Origin: SIG437 sp045576235
GTDB lineage: Bacteria; Bacillota; Clostridia; UBA1381; UBA9506
Length of the DNA: 64,000 bases
Direction of reading: 5' to 3'
Assembly: GCA_045576235.1 (NCBI GenBank)
Contig: JAZNGA010000033.1
Coordinates: forward strand, 76,487-140,486
Positions 8,670 through 17,525 of this stretch are shown here, one piece after another. Below the pieces are notes generated by a model, which saw only the letters and a program-made list of their open reading frames with translations, searched no databases and had not been told where the DNA came from. Both the position numbers and the translations under genes were made by a program. How positions within the stretch are numbered: the first letter of the stretch is position 1; the number at the start of each line of letters is the position of its first letter.

Positions 8670-9269
8670 ATGAAGGTGCTTTTAATATTAGCTATAATTT
8701 TGCTTTTCATTATGGCGCTTTTGTTTATTCCTGCATATGTCGGAATTGAGTATACTATAAAAGACAATACTAAAAAGGCTTTTATCATTTTAAGAATATT
8801 TAAGGTGATACCTATTAAAATAATTCTTAAAAAAAACATAAAAAAGAAAAAGAAAAAGATCACCCTTGAAAAATATATTGAGACGGCAGCACATGCTATG
8901 GATGCATATAAAGAAAGTAAAGATCTAATTAAAGAAGTTTTAAAAGGAACAAAGGAAAAAATAACTTTTTATGAATTGGTTTTCGATGTTGATTTTGGAA
9001 CTGGAAATGCTGCAAGCACAGGAATAATGACAGGGGCAGTTTGGTCTGCAACAGATATTTTTGTTTGCATTATAGATAGGATTTTTGGGGTGAAGAAGTT
9101 TAAGGTAAATGTAAATCCTCAATTTGACAAGAAATGTTTCAGCGGCCAATTCAAAAGTATATTAAAATTCAGGCTGGTAAATATTATTATCATATTAAAT
9201 AAAATATTGCGTGTTTTTAAAATATTTAATGAACATATAAACAAAAATGAAAAACAACAAACTAATTAA
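8670..9269 (+). CDS. DUF2953 domain-containing protein
   Basis: This is a 199-residue protein with an N-terminal hydrophobic helix (LLILAIILLFIMALLFIP), a short Lys-rich stretch near residue 55 and a C-terminal part containing DFGTGNAASTGIMTGAVW and VNVNPQFDKKCFSGQFKSIL, the hallmarks of DUF2953 (YtfI in Bacillus). Function is unknown, but the gene stands directly before ytfJ here and in Bacillus, so a spore-related role is likely. The ATG follows AAGGGGTGA. Confidence 0.82.
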   Translation: MKVLLILAIILLFIMALLFIPAYVGIEYTIKDNTKKAFIILRIFKVIPIKIILKKNIKKKKKKITLEKYIETAAHAMDAYKESKDLIKEVLKGTKEKITFYELVFDVDFGTGNAASTGIMTGAVWSATDIFVCIIDRIFGVKKFKVNVNPQFDKKCFSGQFKSILKFRLVNIIIILNKILRVFKIFNEHINKNEKQQTN

Positions 9270-9285
9270 AAGGCGGTGCATTAAA

Positions 9286-9723
9286 ATGGCAGAACATCCA
9301 ATTAAAGGACTTATGGAAACAGCAATGAAAAGCATTAAGGACATGGTAGATGTCAACACAATAGTAGGAAATCCTGTTGAAACACCAGACGGAACAATCA
9401 TAATTCCTCTCTCAAAGGTTTCTTTCGGATTTGCATCGGGTGGTTCAGAGTTTGGGCCTAAATCTCAGATTACTCCTGATGCAAATGCTAATTTTGGCGG
9501 AGCAGCCGGCGGTGGTGCTTCAATTGAACCAATTGCTTTTTTAGTTGTTGGAAACGGACAAATTAAGTTGATGCCGGTTGATTTAATTCCATCTCCATAT
9601 GATGGAATTATTGAAAAAGTTCCTTCGCTTATTGATAAATTCACAGAATTTATCGGCAAAAAAAGAGCGAAAAAAAATGAGACAATAGAAGTAGCTGAAA
9701 CTGTTGAGGAAATTAACAACTAA
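9286..9723 (+). CDS. ytfJ: spore protein YtfJ (GerW family)
   Basis: This is a 145-residue GerW-family protein. The start HPIKGLMETAMKSIKDMVD, the turn GNPVETPDGTIIIP and the Gly-rich GGAAGGGASIEPIAFLVV are typical. GerW is a forespore protein needed for normal spore properties and germination in Bacillus. I chose ATG 9286 after AGGCGGTG. It follows the DUF2953 gene at 16 bases and precedes a zinc-ribbon gene, probably in one operon with scpAB. Confidence 0.92.
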   Translation: MAEHPIKGLMETAMKSIKDMVDVNTIVGNPVETPDGTIIIPLSKVSFGFASGGSEFGPKSQITPDANANFGGAAGGGASIEPIAFLVVGNGQIKLMPVDLIPSPYDGIIEKVPSLIDKFTEFIGKKRAKKNETIEVAETVEEINN

Positions 9724-9750
9724 AAATTCACTTTGAATTGGGGTGCTTTT

Positions 9751-10098
9751 ATGGAAAAAATTATTTCTGATTTAAAGAAAACTGCAATTTCTGCAGCACA
9801 GAAGACAGGGGAACTTGTCGAAATTGGAAAGCTTAAGCTTGCAGCATCAAATATCAAAGGCAAAATTAATGATATGTACAAAGACTTAGGTCTTGCATTA
9901 TACACTGCTGAAAAGCAGGGAAACGAAGATGCAGAAGTCTTAAGAAATATTATTGGAGATATTGATAGGCTTTTTGAAGAGCTTGCAAAGTTAGAGAATG
10001 AAATCGGCTCGTTAAAAAGTCAAAAAAAATGTGCATCATGCGGGGTTATGTGTGATAATGAATCTGCTTTTTGTGCATCTTGCGGAGAAAAATTTTAG
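9751..10098 (+). CDS. small helical protein with C-terminal zinc ribbon
   Basis: This is a 115-residue protein. Residues 1-90 are predicted helical with charged repeats (KKTAISAAQKTGELVEIGKLKL), and residues 93-115 form a zinc ribbon with two CxxC pairs (CASCGVMC, CASCGEKF). Similar proteins of unknown function are frequent in Clostridia. It closes the scpA-ytfJ transcription unit before a strong terminator. No signal peptide is visible. Confidence 0.7.
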   Translation: MEKIISDLKKTAISAAQKTGELVEIGKLKLAASNIKGKINDMYKDLGLALYTAEKQGNEDAEVLRNIIGDIDRLFEELAKLENEIGSLKSQKKCASCGVMCDNESAFCASCGEKF

Positions 10099-10112
10099 TA
10101 TATTAAATCATA

Positions 10113-10154
10113 ACACAAAACAGGATATGTCAAAAGACATATCCTGTTTTGTGT
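10113..10154. terminator. strong bidirectional terminator
   Basis: Two arms, ACACAAAACAGGATATGTC and its exact reverse complement, form a perfect 19-bp stem with an AAAA loop between the zinc-ribbon gene and the convergent EF-G-like gene. The outer A/T-rich ends supply the U tract in both directions. Confidence 0.85.
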
Positions 10155-10180
10155 GCTAATGAAATTCAGAAAAAACAAAA

Positions 10181-12253
10181 TTATTTATCCTGATTTTTGG
10201 CACTTTCTTCAATAATTTTCTTTGAAATGTGGTCGGGCGCTTGTTCATATGCTTTAAATTCAAATGAAAAGCTTCCTCTTCCCTGTGTCATAGAGCGCAG
10301 ATCTGTTGCAAATTTCGCCATTTCAGCCATTGGGACATCAGCTGTAATAACAACTGTACCATCTGGTTGCTGGTCACTGCCTAAAACTCTTCCGCGACGC
10401 TTGTTTATGTCACCCATAATATCGCCCATATCACCATTTGGAACTGTAGCATTAAGAAGTCCGATTGGTTCTAAGATAACTGGAGCCGCCTGTGGTAAAC
10501 CATTTTTATATGCAAGATTTGCAGCCATTTTAAATGCCATTTCAGAAGAGTCAACACTATGATATGAACCATCATAAAGTGTCGCCTTGAGTCCAACAAC
10601 GGGATAGCCTGCTAAAACTCCATGTTCCATACTTTCCTTAATTCCTTTTTCAACAGCGGGGAAGTAGTTTTTGGGAACAGCACCACCAAACACTTTTTCC
10701 TCAAAAACCAAACCTTCAGCGTCTGATGGTTCAAATTCAATCCAGACATGGCCATATTGACCATGACCACCTGATTGTTTTTTATGTTTTCCCTCAATTT
10801 TTACGCTCTTTCTGATTGTTTCCCTATAAGGAACCTTAGGTTCAGCCAAATCAACATCAACATTATATTTACTTTTTAATTTACTCACTGTAACTTCAAT
10901 ATGTTGCTCACCGATTCCACTTAATATGAGCTGTCGCGTCTCAACATTATGAACTAAAGAAATTGTCTGGTCCTCTTCCATAATTTTGTGGAGTCCGGAA
11001 CTGATTTTCTCTTCATCACCCTTTGCTTTTGGCATAATTGCCATTGAGGTGACAGGAGCAGGGAACTTAATCCTCTCAAGAGTCACATTGATTGATTTAT
11101 CACATAAAGTGTCGCCTGTTGATGTATCGTTAAGTTTTGGAATTGCACCGATATCGCCTGCAATTAGCTTATCTGTATCAATTTGTTTTTTTCCGCGTAT
11201 GAAACAAATTTTACTGATTTTTTCTTCCTTGTTTTTTGATGAGTTAAGAACAGTTGAATCCTTTCTCAGCGTTCCCTGATATACTCTTACAAAAGAGAAA
11301 CGGCCAATAAATGGGTCAGCTATAGTTTTGAAAACCTGAGCCACCAATGGTTTATCGGGAGAAACATCGATTTCAACAGGCTCATCATTTTTATCAACAG
11401 CTAAAACACTTGTGCTTTTGTGTGCAGAAGGAATGTAGCTGACAATTGCATCAAGTAAAAGACGAGTTCCCTGATTTTTAGCAGCACTTCCGGATAAAAC
11501 AGGAACGAGAGCACGGGATTTTATGCCGGCTGACAAGCCCGTTTTTATTTCTTCTGTTGTAAATTCTATCCCATCAAAGAATTTTGACATAAGTTCATCA
11601 TCCGTTTCAGCAACAGATTCGATAATCATTTCTCTGATAGGGGCAATTTCTTCTATGGTTTCATCGGAAATATCTTCATCCACAATATTTTCTCCGCGGA
11701 ATATTCTTTTCTTTAAATCGATGAGATTAATAAATGCATTAATTTCTTCACCTTCTTTTACAGGACTTAAGAAGGGAACAACGCTTTTACCAAAAGAATC
11801 TCTCAATTCGTTTAAAACCTTATTGTAATCTGCTTTTTCATCATCAAGTTTATTTATATATACAATAAGTGGAATGTTATGTCTGCGACATATATCCCAC
11901 GCCTTTTCAGCACCAACCGTTACACCTGATTTTCCGCTGATAACTAAAATAGCAGCATCAACCGCGCGTAAGCCTTGATATTGTTCACCTATAAAATCAA
12001 AAAAGCCGGGCGTATCTATTATGTTAATTTTGCAATCATTCCACTCAATAGGTAAAATTGAGGAAGAAATAGAGCATTGGCGTTTTATTTCTTCGGCGTC
12101 ATAGTCGCTAACCGTGTTACCGTTCATAACACTTCCGATTCTGTCTATTGTTCCGCTCGAAAAAAGCATAGCTTCCGCCAAAGATGTTTTTCCGGAACCG
12201 CCGTGACCTAAAAGAGCCACATTCTTGATTTTTGATACAACATAATCTTTCAT
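10181..12253 (-). CDS. elongation factor G-like GTPase (EF-G paralogue)
   Basis: This is a 690-residue translation-factor GTPase with all five EF-G domains. G1 is GHGGSGKT near residue 17, G3 is DTPGFFDF and G4 is NKLD, where canonical EF-G usually has NKMD. Domain IV contains GGHGQYGHVWIEFEP and the C-terminus GRVLGSDQQPDGTVVITADVP. It belongs to the EF-G-like subfamily often present beside the main fusA, which normally lies in the str operon; no rps12/rps7 genes are here. Its exact role is unsettled for the family. GGAGGGTG precedes the ATG. It stands alone between two terminators. Confidence 0.85.
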   Translation of the reverse strand: MKDYVVSKIKNVALLGHGGSGKTSLAEAMLFSSGTIDRIGSVMNGNTVSDYDAEEIKRQCSISSSILPIEWNDCKINIIDTPGFFDFIGEQYQGLRAVDAAILVISGKSGVTVGAEKAWDICRRHNIPLIVYINKLDDEKADYNKVLNELRDSFGKSVVPFLSPVKEGEEINAFINLIDLKKRIFRGENIVDEDISDETIEEIAPIREMIIESVAETDDELMSKFFDGIEFTTEEIKTGLSAGIKSRALVPVLSGSAAKNQGTRLLLDAIVSYIPSAHKSTSVLAVDKNDEPVEIDVSPDKPLVAQVFKTIADPFIGRFSFVRVYQGTLRKDSTVLNSSKNKEEKISKICFIRGKKQIDTDKLIAGDIGAIPKLNDTSTGDTLCDKSINVTLERIKFPAPVTSMAIMPKAKGDEEKISSGLHKIMEEDQTISLVHNVETRQLILSGIGEQHIEVTVSKLKSKYNVDVDLAEPKVPYRETIRKSVKIEGKHKKQSGGHGQYGHVWIEFEPSDAEGLVFEEKVFGGAVPKNYFPAVEKGIKESMEHGVLAGYPVVGLKATLYDGSYHSVDSSEMAFKMAANLAYKNGLPQAAPVILEPIGLLNATVPNGDMGDIMGDINKRRGRVLGSDQQPDGTVVITADVPMAEMAKFATDLRSMTQGRGSFSFEFKAYEQAPDHISKKIIEESAKNQDK

Positions 12254-12470
12254 ATTAACACACCCTCCAAATACTATAAATTTGTTTGTATATATAATAT
12301 ATATCTGAGAAAATTAAGTTTCAATCATGTTTTTTAAAAAATAATAATTTTTAATATTTTTTTATTTTAAAATTAGTAAAATTAAACAATTTATTTTGGA
12401 ATATAATGTAAAAACGATTAGGCGGTGTTTGGCAATTTTGCTTGTTTTTTTTATAAAATTTATAAAAAAA
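12254..12470. other. AT-rich intergenic region upstream of the EF-G-like gene
   Basis: This stretch is extremely A/T-rich and holds no credible ORF. It should include the promoter of the EF-G-like gene, but I see no convincing -35/-10 pair. Nothing else is recognised. Confidence 0.4.
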
Positions 12471-12494
12471 GGAATCATACCAAGGTATGATTCC
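12471..12494 (-). terminator. terminator of the dusB-mscL unit
   Basis: GGAATCATACC and GGTATGATTCC are perfect inverted arms separated by two bases. Read on the minus strand the hairpin is followed by a run of seven T residues, directly after the mscL stop codon. Confidence 0.75.
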
Positions 12495-12514
12495 AAAAAT
12501 AAATAGATGAATTA

Positions 12515-12943
12515 TTAATCTCTTTTTTCTGCCATAAGGTCACGGATTTCCATAAGAATATCAAGCTCAGTTGTTTTTGGCTCTTCTACAACTGTTTCTT
12601 CAGTTTTTTCGGCTTCTTTACGCTTAAATTTACTTAAGAATTTGATACAGAAAAATATTGAAACAGAAATTATAAGAAAATCAATAAGATTCTGTATAAA
12701 TGAGCCGTATAATATAGCTGCTTCGGGTTTTAAAACCGTTCCATCAGCTGCAAGTTCAGCTTTGGAAATAACTAGTTTTAACTTGTTGAAATCCATACCA
12801 GCAGTTATGTAGCCAAAAAAGGGCATTATTATGTCATTAACAAGTGATGTGACGATTTTGCCAAAAGCACCACCAATAATAACACCGACTGCCATGTCAA
12901 CAATGTTTCCTTTTAATGCGAATTCCTTAAATTCTTTAAACAT
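12515..12943 (-). CDS. mscL: large-conductance mechanosensitive channel MscL
   Basis: This is a 142-residue MscL. It has the conserved N-terminal FKEFALKGNIVDMAVGVIIGGAFGKIV (positions 12860-12940), TM1 with its Gly/Ala pattern, a periplasmic loop of about 40 residues, TM2 with LIDFLIISVSIFFCI, and a charged C-terminal bundle. The pentameric channel opens under membrane tension to release solutes on osmotic downshock. It follows dusB at 17 bases on the same strand and ends at a hairpin terminator. Confidence 0.95.
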   Translation of the reverse strand: MFKEFKEFALKGNIVDMAVGVIIGGAFGKIVTSLVNDIIMPFFGYITAGMDFNKLKLVISKAELAADGTVLKPEAAILYGSFIQNLIDFLIISVSIFFCIKFLSKFKRKEAEKTEETVVEEPKTTELDILMEIRDLMAEKRD

Positions 12944-12960
12944 AAAAAATTCCCCCTTAA

Positions 12961-13908
12961 TTATATAAATAAATTATTTATGATACATAAAAAATCATCA
13001 TATGATGAAGCCTGAAATGCGTGTGTTTTGAACAATGTTGAATTTTTCATTCCTTTGATATACCAGGCAAAATGTTTTCTGAATTCTAAAACTCCGATTT
13101 TTGAGCCCTTACAATCGATAAGCATGGAAAGATGCTTAATCATAACAGATTTTTTTTCTTCAACACAAAAAATTTTTTCAGGCTCATTGTTTATAAGATT
13201 TTTAATTTGCGTGAAAATAAATGGATTACCCATAGCACCTCGTCCTACCATCACGGAATCACATCTCGTTTCGCTGAACATTGAAACAGCGTCCTCTGCT
13301 GAAAAAATATCACCATTTCCAACAACAGGAATTGAAACTGCATCTTTTACAGCTTTAATAATCTCTCTGTCTGCTTTTCCGCTATATGCCTGAGCTTTTG
13401 TTCTTGCATGAACTGTGATAAATTTTACGCCGCAATCTTCTGCAATTTTTGCAATTTCAACAGCATTAACAGTGTGTTCATCCCACCCCGAACGAATTTT
13501 AACGCTGACGGGAAGAGTAGATGCTTTAACTACTTTTTCCATAATTTTTTTAGCGAGAGAAGGGATTTTCATCAAAGCTGAGCCTTCACCATTTTTTATA
13601 ATTTTAGTTGCTGGACAACCCATATTAATATCAATAGCTTCAACACCGAGACTTTCCAGATATTGTGCTGCTTCTGCCATGACATCCGGATCATTCCCAA
13701 AAAGCTGAACAACTAAAGGCTTTTCGAATTCATCAGTCTTTAACAATGAGATTGTTTTTTTGTCACCGTAATGAATTGCTTTAGCGCTCACCATTTCTGA
13801 AAAAACAACATCGGCACCATATTGCTTACACAACATCCTAAAAGGCAGATCAGTCACTCCTGCCATTGGAGCTAATAAAATTTTACCTGTCATATTTGAA
13901 TTTACCAT
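12961..13908 (-). CDS. dusB: tRNA-dihydrouridine synthase DusB
   Basis: This is a 315-residue FMN-dependent TIM-barrel enzyme that reduces uridine to dihydrouridine in tRNA. LAPMAGVTDLPFR opens the barrel, DINMGCPATKIIKNGEGSAL is the signature with the catalytic Cys, and VKIRSGWDE, HARTKAQAYSG and VVGNGDI follow in the usual order. GAAGG precedes the ATG. The C-terminal helical domain is slightly short but complete. It is the first gene of a unit with mscL. Confidence 0.93.
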   Translation of the reverse strand: MVNSNMTGKILLAPMAGVTDLPFRMLCKQYGADVVFSEMVSAKAIHYGDKKTISLLKTDEFEKPLVVQLFGNDPDVMAEAAQYLESLGVEAIDINMGCPATKIIKNGEGSALMKIPSLAKKIMEKVVKASTLPVSVKIRSGWDEHTVNAVEIAKIAEDCGVKFITVHARTKAQAYSGKADREIIKAVKDAVSIPVVGNGDIFSAEDAVSMFSETRCDSVMVGRGAMGNPFIFTQIKNLINNEPEKIFCVEEKKSVMIKHLSMLIDCKGSKIGVLEFRKHFAWYIKGMKNSTLFKTHAFQASSYDDFLCIINNLFI

Positions 13909-14040
13909 TTAATCCTTCACATTTAGTTGTTTTCGTCTATTATATCATAAATTTTTTAAAATTAAAGAGTTTTTTTATTTTTTTGTGGAATAATTTGTTT
14001 TTAAAGAATAATAAATAGCACAAAGAATGGAGCAATGTTT

Positions 14041-15480
14041 ATGTTAGAAAAAAATAATCTTACAATGCTTGTAGATTTCTATGAATTAACAATGGCAAAC
14101 GGATACTTAAAAAATGATTTAAAAGACCAAATAGCATACTTTGATATGTTCTTCAGACGAGTCCCTGATGGTGGAGGCTATGCTATTATAGCGGGCATAG
14201 AACAACTTATTCACTATATAAAAAACTTAAAATTTGACAAAGATGACATAGAATATTTGAGGAATAAAAACTTATTTTCAGAAGAATTCCTTAAATATTT
14301 GTCGAATTTTAAGTTTTCGTGTGATATTTGGGCCATGAAGGAAGGAACACCTATTTTCCCTATGGAACCAATCGTTATTGTTAAAGGTCCGGTCATAGAA
14401 GCACAATTTATTGAAACTATGCTTTTGCTCACAATAAATCACCAGTCACTAATCGCGACAAAAGCAAACAGAATGGTGCGTGCTGCGCAAGGTCGAGCCG
14501 TAATAGAATTTGGTTCAAGAAGAGCACAAGGCTATCACGGGGCAATTTTCGGGGCAAGAGCGGCATATATTGCCGGGTGTAATGGGTCAGCCTGTACGAT
14601 TACAGATAAACTTTATGGTATTCCGGCTCTTGGAACAATGGCGCATAGTTGGGTTCAGCTTTTTGATTCTGAATATGAGGCGTTTAAAGCTTATGCTGAA
14701 ACTTACCCTGAAAATTGTGTGCTGTTAGTTGATACTTATAATGTGTTAAAATCAGGAGTACCTAACGCAATCCGCGTTTTTAACGAGGTTGTTGTTCCTG
14801 CTGGCTTCAGACCAAAAGGAATCAGAATTGACAGCGGCGATATAACCTATTTATCCCGAAAAGCACGAAAAATGCTTGATGATGCAGGTTTTTATGATTG
14901 CCAGATTACCGTTTCTAATTCACTTGATGAATATATTATCAGAGATGCCCTAACACAAGGAGCAGCAATCGATACTTTTGGTGTTGGTGAAAGATTAATA
15001 ACATCCCGCTCTGAGCCAGTGTTTGGGGGAGTGTATAAGCTTGCCGCTATTGAAAAAAGCGGAGAGATTATTCCCAAAATTAAAGTCAGCGAAAATTCTG
15101 AAAAAATAACAATTCCCGGTTTTAAGCAGGTGTTCAGACTTTATGAAAAAGATACCGATAAAGCAATTGCGGATGTGATAACTTTGTTTGATGAAAAAAT
15201 AGATTGGAATGAACCCTATGAGCTTTTTGACCTGGAACATACAATGGAAAAAAAGAAAATTAAAAATTTCAAAGCTGAAAAGCTACTTATAAAGATTTTT
15301 GAAGGTGGAAAACAGATATATACATCTCCTGATATAGAAGAAATAAGGGAAAATTGCAGTAAGGAGATAGAAAAACTACGGGATGAAGTGAAGCGTTTTG
15401 ATAACCCGAATAAATATTATGTTGATTTATCAGAAAAACTTTGGAATTTAAAAGAAAAAATATTATATAACATTAAATAA
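14041..15480 (+). CDS. pncB: nicotinate phosphoribosyltransferase
   Basis: This is a 479-residue enzyme of NAD salvage that joins nicotinate to PRPP with ATP hydrolysis. NLTMLVDFYELTMANGYL is the family start; EFGSRRAQGYHGAIFGARAAYIAG holds the PRPP and substrate contacts (positions about 14510-14575); GIRIDSGDITYLSRKAR and DTFGVGERLITS form the phosphoribosyl-binding loops. ATG 14041 fits the GGAG at about 14029 better than ATG 14035. It stands alone on the plus strand. Confidence 0.92.
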   Translation: MLEKNNLTMLVDFYELTMANGYLKNDLKDQIAYFDMFFRRVPDGGGYAIIAGIEQLIHYIKNLKFDKDDIEYLRNKNLFSEEFLKYLSNFKFSCDIWAMKEGTPIFPMEPIVIVKGPVIEAQFIETMLLLTINHQSLIATKANRMVRAAQGRAVIEFGSRRAQGYHGAIFGARAAYIAGCNGSACTITDKLYGIPALGTMAHSWVQLFDSEYEAFKAYAETYPENCVLLVDTYNVLKSGVPNAIRVFNEVVVPAGFRPKGIRIDSGDITYLSRKARKMLDDAGFYDCQITVSNSLDEYIIRDALTQGAAIDTFGVGERLITSRSEPVFGGVYKLAAIEKSGEIIPKIKVSENSEKITIPGFKQVFRLYEKDTDKAIADVITLFDEKIDWNEPYELFDLEHTMEKKKIKNFKAEKLLIKIFEGGKQIYTSPDIEEIRENCSKEIEKLRDEVKRFDNPNKYYVDLSEKLWNLKEKILYNIK

Positions 15481-15485
15481 AAGTG

Positions 15486-15514
15486 TTGTTTTTATCAAAT
15501 GATTATGATATAAT
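15486..15514 (+). promoter_or_regulatory. sigma-A-like promoter before the decayed esterase gene
   Basis: TTGTTT at 15486-15491 and TATAAT at 15509-15514 have a 17-base spacer. It lies about 80 bases before the start codon of the broken hydrolase gene, so the promoter seems to have survived the decay of the gene. Confidence 0.45.
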
Positions 15515-15593
15515 TTTCATACGATAAAAATATAAAAAATTAATCTTTTTAACGAGTATTATGTTTGTATATTTTATTTGTTCAGAGGAAAAA

Positions 15594-16042
15594 ATGAAAA
15601 CTGCTTATGATAACAACAAGTTATTAATTCAAAAACAAAGCCCATCAATGGCTTATGACGGAAAAAATTTGAAATTATGAAAAAAAGATAGATAATGCTA
15701 CTGAAATCAGATTTACATTTCTAAGTGAAGAAGGATACAGAGTGCCATGTCATATGTTGTTACCTGACGGAGTTGAAAAGCCACCGGTCATTATTTGCCT
15801 ACAGGGACACTCCAAAGGAATGCACATTTCACTTGGAAGACCAAAGTATGATGTTCAGGTTTCAGGAATTGAAGATTCTATCTTCCCGATATCCGGAGCG
15901 GAAACTGTTTTTAATAAAGGAAAACAGGCATATGATGATTATGGAAAAGGGGGACCGTTGCACTCTTATAAAAGGGAACGGTGGTCACAGGTTCTATGCG
16001 GATGATTCATGGCCTGTTGTACATAAGTATCTTGGTATATGA
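15594..16042 (+). pseudogene. decayed alpha/beta hydrolase (acetylxylan esterase / dienelactone hydrolase type)
   Basis: The remnant begins with an ATG behind AGAGGAA and reads SPSMAYDGKN, then shifts frame near 15670 to continue as DNATEIRFTFLSEEGYRVPC and KPPVIICLQGHSKGMH, the beta-strand and oxyanion region of the esterase family. After about 15930 it jumps to a third frame and ends with KGNGGHRFYADDSWPVVHK, which carries the C-terminal catalytic His region. The middle, including the nucleophile Ser and about 150-170 residues, is missing. So at least two frameshifts and one internal deletion are present. It likely once removed acyl groups from plant polysaccharide. Confidence 0.8.
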
Positions 16043-16132
16043 TTCACTGTCAACTTGATAAAATTCCTATGTGAAAGTCATATATGGACTATGTTTGAAA
16101 TTTTATCAAAAATATTATGTCGCGAGGTTGCT

Positions 16133-16852
16133 ATGAAAAAAATCGATTTTCATTCTCATATCATTCATGGTATTGATGATGGTGCACAAAATGTTAAAGT
16201 GGCACTTGATATGCTTAAAGATTCATTTTCTCAAGGTACGGACATAATTGTCGCAACTCCGCATTTTAAAGGAAGCAATACAGACATCAACGAATTTATT
16301 AATAAACGCAATTTTAATTTTAGAGAATTGATGCAAAAAGCAAAGGAATGTTCATCTCAAATTCCTGATGTATGTTTAGGTGCTGAGGTTGCTATATCTC
16401 CCTGTATTTCTGAATTCGAAGACTTGAATTCACTATGTATAGAAGGGACGAATTGCATTCTCCTTGAGATGCCAAATTCCTATTGGTATGATGCTATTTT
16501 TGATGAAATTTATAAGATCATCGCTAAAAGAGGATTAAGACCTGTTATTGCGCATGTGGAGAGATATAATCCAAGAAAAACAGGATTGGAACAGTATTCC
16601 AAGCTATTTGCCATGGATTTGATTTTACAGATTAATGCTACTGCATTTTGTTCGCTTTTCGCGAGAAGAAAGGCGCGTTCCATAGTAACTAAAAAAATAG
16701 AACGCGGTTTTGTTTTAGGTTCTGATTGTCATGATTTTAAATATAGAAAAAACTATTTTAAAAAAGCATGCGATCAAATAGAGAGATGCTTTGGCGAGGA
16801 TTTTTTAAATGAAATTTTCTTATTGTCAAAGAAAATTTTACAAAGAAAATAA
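16133..16852 (+). CDS. CpsB/CapB-type PHP-family tyrosine phosphatase
   Basis: This is a 239-residue PHP-domain phosphatase like YwqE and CpsB. DFHSHIIHGIDDGA supplies the first metal-binding His residues, ATPHF the next, GAEV and HVERYNP follow, and GSDCHDFKYR closes the metal site. These enzymes dephosphorylate the tyrosine autokinase that controls capsule or exopolysaccharide synthesis. No kinase or capsule gene is nearby, so the partner must be elsewhere. The start at 16133 follows CGAGGTTG; the longer upstream frame has no ribosome site. Confidence 0.87.
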   Translation: MKKIDFHSHIIHGIDDGAQNVKVALDMLKDSFSQGTDIIVATPHFKGSNTDINEFINKRNFNFRELMQKAKECSSQIPDVCLGAEVAISPCISEFEDLNSLCIEGTNCILLEMPNSYWYDAIFDEIYKIIAKRGLRPVIAHVERYNPRKTGLEQYSKLFAMDLILQINATAFCSLFARRKARSIVTKKIERGFVLGSDCHDFKYRKNYFKKACDQIERCFGEDFLNEIFLLSKKILQRK

Positions 16853-16890
16853 AACAAGAAGTATTTATTTGAAATTTTTGAAAAAAGTAC

Positions 16891-16919
16891 TTGTTTTTTT
16901 GTTTTTCTTATGTTATAAT
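16891..16919 (+). promoter_or_regulatory. sigma-A promoter of rplS
   Basis: TTGTTT at 16891-16896 and TATAAT at 16914-16919 with a 17-base spacer. The transcript would start near 16926 and carry a leader of about 100 bases before the rplS ATG. Confidence 0.6.
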
Positions 16920-16925
16920 ACATAT

Positions 16926-17027
16926 TTGTGATTGAAAGCTTGGCTTTTAGACACGCTGTCAATACGGGCGGTCCTCTGTTTATTTGATTTAAGCAAGAAC
17001 GTCTACGAGAGAGAGGAGGAAGTTAAA
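16926..17027 (+). other. long 5' leader of rplS, possible autoregulatory element
   Basis: About 100 bases of transcribed leader separate the -10 box from the L19 start. It is less AT-rich than its surroundings and includes GACACGCTGTC and ACGGGCGGTCC, which could pair locally. L19 leaders that control ribosomal protein synthesis are known in low-GC Gram-positives; whether this is one is inference from position and length only. Confidence 0.35.
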
Positions 17028-17372
17028 ATGGACGCTGTTAAAGAACTCACAATGAATCAGATCAGAACAGATCTTCCGGAGCTTGAAATTGGTAGCACGG
17101 TTAAAGTTCATGTTAAAGTTACAGAAGGAAACAGAGAAAGAATTCAGATTTTTGAAGGAACTATCATCAAAATTCAGCATGGTGGTATCCAGAAAACATT
17201 TACAGTAAGACGTATCTCTTATGGTATTGGTGTTGAGAGAACATTCCCTGTAAATTCTCCTAAAATCGACAAAATTGAAGTTGTTAGATACGGTAAAGTT
17301 AGAAGAGCTAAGTTGTTCTACTTAAGAGACCGTGTTGGTAAGGCAACAAAGGTTAAGGAAAAGTTAAAATAA
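17028..17372 (+). CDS. rplS: 50S ribosomal protein L19
   Basis: This is a 114-residue L19. [31 protein letters not shown] and the C-terminal [23 protein letters not shown] are standard. L19 lies at the 30S-50S interface. The start is the ATG after GAGGAGGAAG. It heads the widely conserved rplS-lepB-rbgA-rnhB run, here without rimM and trmD upstream. Confidence 0.97.
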   Translation: MDAVKELTMNQIRTDLPELEIGSTVKVHVKVTEGNRERIQIFEGTIIKIQHGGIQKTFTVRRISYGIGVERTFPVNSPKIDKIEVVRYGKVRRAKLFYLRDRVGKATKVKEKLK

Positions 17373-17394
17373 TTTTTAACTGAAAAAGAACTTT

Positions 17395-17486
17395 AAGAGG
17401 TATGTTTTCGGCGTTGGATATGTCCTTCACCATGATATATTTGTATCGCGGTGTGACTCTTCACTGCGCTGTTTGACATACCTCTT
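17395..17486 (+). ncRNA. 92-nt structured element between rplS and lepB (terminator or regulatory RNA)
   Basis: AAGAGGTATGT at 17395-17405 pairs perfectly with ACATACCTCTT at 17476-17486. The 70 bases inside are themselves able to fold: GGCG at 17410 can pair with CGCT at 17467 and a TTCACC...GGTGTGA arm sits in the middle. It is followed by TTCGTTTGTT, a weak U tract. It could be an rplS terminator, but it is longer and more branched than the simple hairpins elsewhere in the window. I do not recognise a known RNA family. Confidence 0.45.
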
Positions 17487-17525
17487 TCGTTTGTTAAAAC
17501 CTATAATTCAAGAAAGGTTAGTATT

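Noticed and set aside
8000..8863. 287-codon open frame on the minus strand
   Set aside because: It lies antisense to scpB and the DUF2953 gene, is rich in Phe, Ile, Lys and Ser without any recognisable motif, and has no ribosome site. The plus-strand genes are clearly real.
10197..10562. 121-codon plus-strand frame
   Set aside because: Antisense to the conserved C-terminal domains of the EF-G-like protein; no motif, no ribosome site.
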